From contig SSBO01000003.1 of the NCBI GenBank assembly GCA_005281725.1, positions 581,396-645,395 of the forward strand: a stretch of DNA of 64,000 nt. Reading direction: 5' to 3'. Under the pieces are notes generated by a model. The model had not been told where the DNA came from. It did no database searches and saw nothing but the letters and a program-made list of their open reading frames with translations. The first letter of the stretch is position 1. Every line of letters starts with the position of its first letter. Made by a program: the position numbers and the translations under genes. Below, piece by piece: positions 62,426 through 64,000 of the stretch. The stretch comes from Wuchereria bancrofti (taxonomy: Eukaryota > Nematoda > Chromadorea > Rhabditida > Onchocercidae).

Positions 62426-64000
62426 AAAAATGATTTAAATCTTGTAAGCAATATAATTTTAGCAATTACAACAACAAATTTTAAAAGCTACCTGTAAAAT
62501 TTTAATTGGTATTTTCATCAAATAAAATTAATTTTTGAAAAAAATTCTAAACAAAGCGATTTATTCGTTTTACGGCCAAATATTAACCTATCGATAATAT
62601 AAAATAATTATAACAATATATTTTTATGTTCGCTTAAAATTTTTGTCCTCTTTAAATCCAAACAAAATTAATTATAAAATTATATGCAATGACTCATTCC
62701 CTTCCTTTCAATTATATTTTGCAAATATAATTTTAGGCTTGGAAAAAAATCCATAACGATAGACTTGTTTTTTTCATAACTTACTTATTTCAATATTTTC
62801 ACTTAGGTATATTTTTAAAAATTTTAATATATTTAATATGTATTGAAGATTTTCTTTCTTACCATTTCTAGAAATAATTTTAGTTTCAATCAGATAAACT
62901 TAGCTTTCAAAAATTTGAATGAATTATGTTAACTTCTATTTTTTCACTTATTTCTCCGCTATATATGAAATTATTTTTTTGTTTCTTTCTAGAATTTGCA
63001 TACTGTAAAATGTGTTCTTGGTTACTTTAATTTAATACAATATTCAATTTATTTTTTTTTTTTATTGCGAATTAGCAATCTAAAATTTCATTTATCCAAA
63101 AATGTCGATTTCTGATTAAAGGATAAGCTTACGAAATATCTTTTCCTTTTTAAATTTTATTTAAATCTAATTTCTAGTCCTAATAACAATTATTTTTTTA
63201 CTATGAATTCAGATACTCTTATTTATTCCATTTTGAACTTCTCGAAATAATTATCAATAAGTGAACCATCTATTTTACCTGGTCTTAATTTATTTTCTGC
63301 ATTACTTTTAGCGTAATTGTTAAATTTTTTTATTGATTTTTCTTATTCAATGAGTTTTTAGTCAATTTTTCTTCATTTTGTGATCTTATTATTTTGAATA
63401 TTATCTTAAGAATTTCAAATAAATCATTTCAACGGAATTTAATTCAAAATTCAAAACATCTAAACAATGGACTAGAAATAGTAGTTGTAATTCTTTAAAA
63501 ATGCATTCGACAGCTGTAAAGAAACTAGAAGAAATATGATGTCAGTTTGCAATTAATATAAAATTAAAATTTCTTTCCTATGAAATATCTAAATTAAGAA
63601 ATTCTCGATGTATAAAACAGTAAATGTATTTTAATGAGCATTGTCACCTGCAATTTTGTATTAATTGGATGTTACCGATTAAATTCGTATTTCTTAGAAA
63701 AAAAAGATTTTAAAAAAATTAGAACTAATCTTTTATCTTTCATAGATCTTGAAATTTTATGAAATATAAATTTCAATTAATTGTGAAATTTAAAAGATAA
63801 GCTGAACGATGTGTCATTCATTTCTTTTGCTTTCAAAGATAAAAGGAATCTTCACGTAACTGTTACGTACGTGGTTGGTGACTTTTCTTGAATATTTTCT
63901 AGCATTTTATTTTTTTCTTTCTTTTCTCCAACGTCTATTTCTAAGTTTTTTTTTTCTTCTTCCTTCTTTTTTTTTTTACCATATCTTTTTGATGAAAAAA
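62426..64000. other. AT-rich, no gene recognised
   Basis: No coding region recognised on either strand. Poly-T and poly-A runs dominate. Confidence 0.5.

Overview
The window looks like nuclear DNA of a nematode, most likely a filarial-type worm. It is very AT-rich, with many short exons and introns, pyrimidine-rich AG sites just upstream of start codons that look like spliced-leader acceptors, and proteins that match animal and worm families. The species assignment is inference. Most continuous reading frames in the window are single exons or shadows, so I joined exons by hand at GT/AG sites and checked that the reading phase is kept throughout each gene. Homology statements come from remembered family patterns, not from a search.

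Layout, left to right: TPRKB/Cgi121 of the KEOPS complex (668-2989, minus), with a small unexplained ORF on the opposite strand of its first intron; about 7 kb without a recognisable gene; mitochondrial ribosomal protein S21 (9989-10614, plus); proteasome beta-3 (11094-12294, minus); a SENP6/7-Ulp2 class SUMO protease (13366-19399, minus); coatomer beta subunit COPB1 (20165-26480, plus), divergent from the protease; calsyntenin/CASY-1 (27854-38023, minus), convergent with COPB1; a gene-poor 13 kb containing an ATTC microsatellite with an assembly gap; a TMEM216/MKS-2-like ciliary transition-zone membrane protein (51518-54025, plus); and a divergent Cys-loop ligand-gated channel (57347-60206, plus). 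The last 3.8 kb hold degenerate tandem repeats. Two copies of an LTR-like element flank the TMEM216-like gene.

The genes do not form an obvious pathway. The left half is housekeeping (tRNA modification, mitochondrial translation, proteasome, SUMO processing, COPI transport). The right half leans towards neuronal or ciliary functions (calsyntenin, MKS module, ligand-gated channel).

The most unusual observation is that several tandem repeats sit exactly on splice junctions and carry a copy of the splice site in every unit. There is a 24-bp array at the donor of calsyntenin exon 14, a 35/40-bp array at the donor of calsyntenin exon 5, a roughly 101-bp triplication at the acceptor of TMEM216-like exon 4, and a 13-bp duplication at the acceptor of the last COPB1 exon. 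In calsyntenin the repeat units are arranged so that several alternative donors would keep the reading frame.
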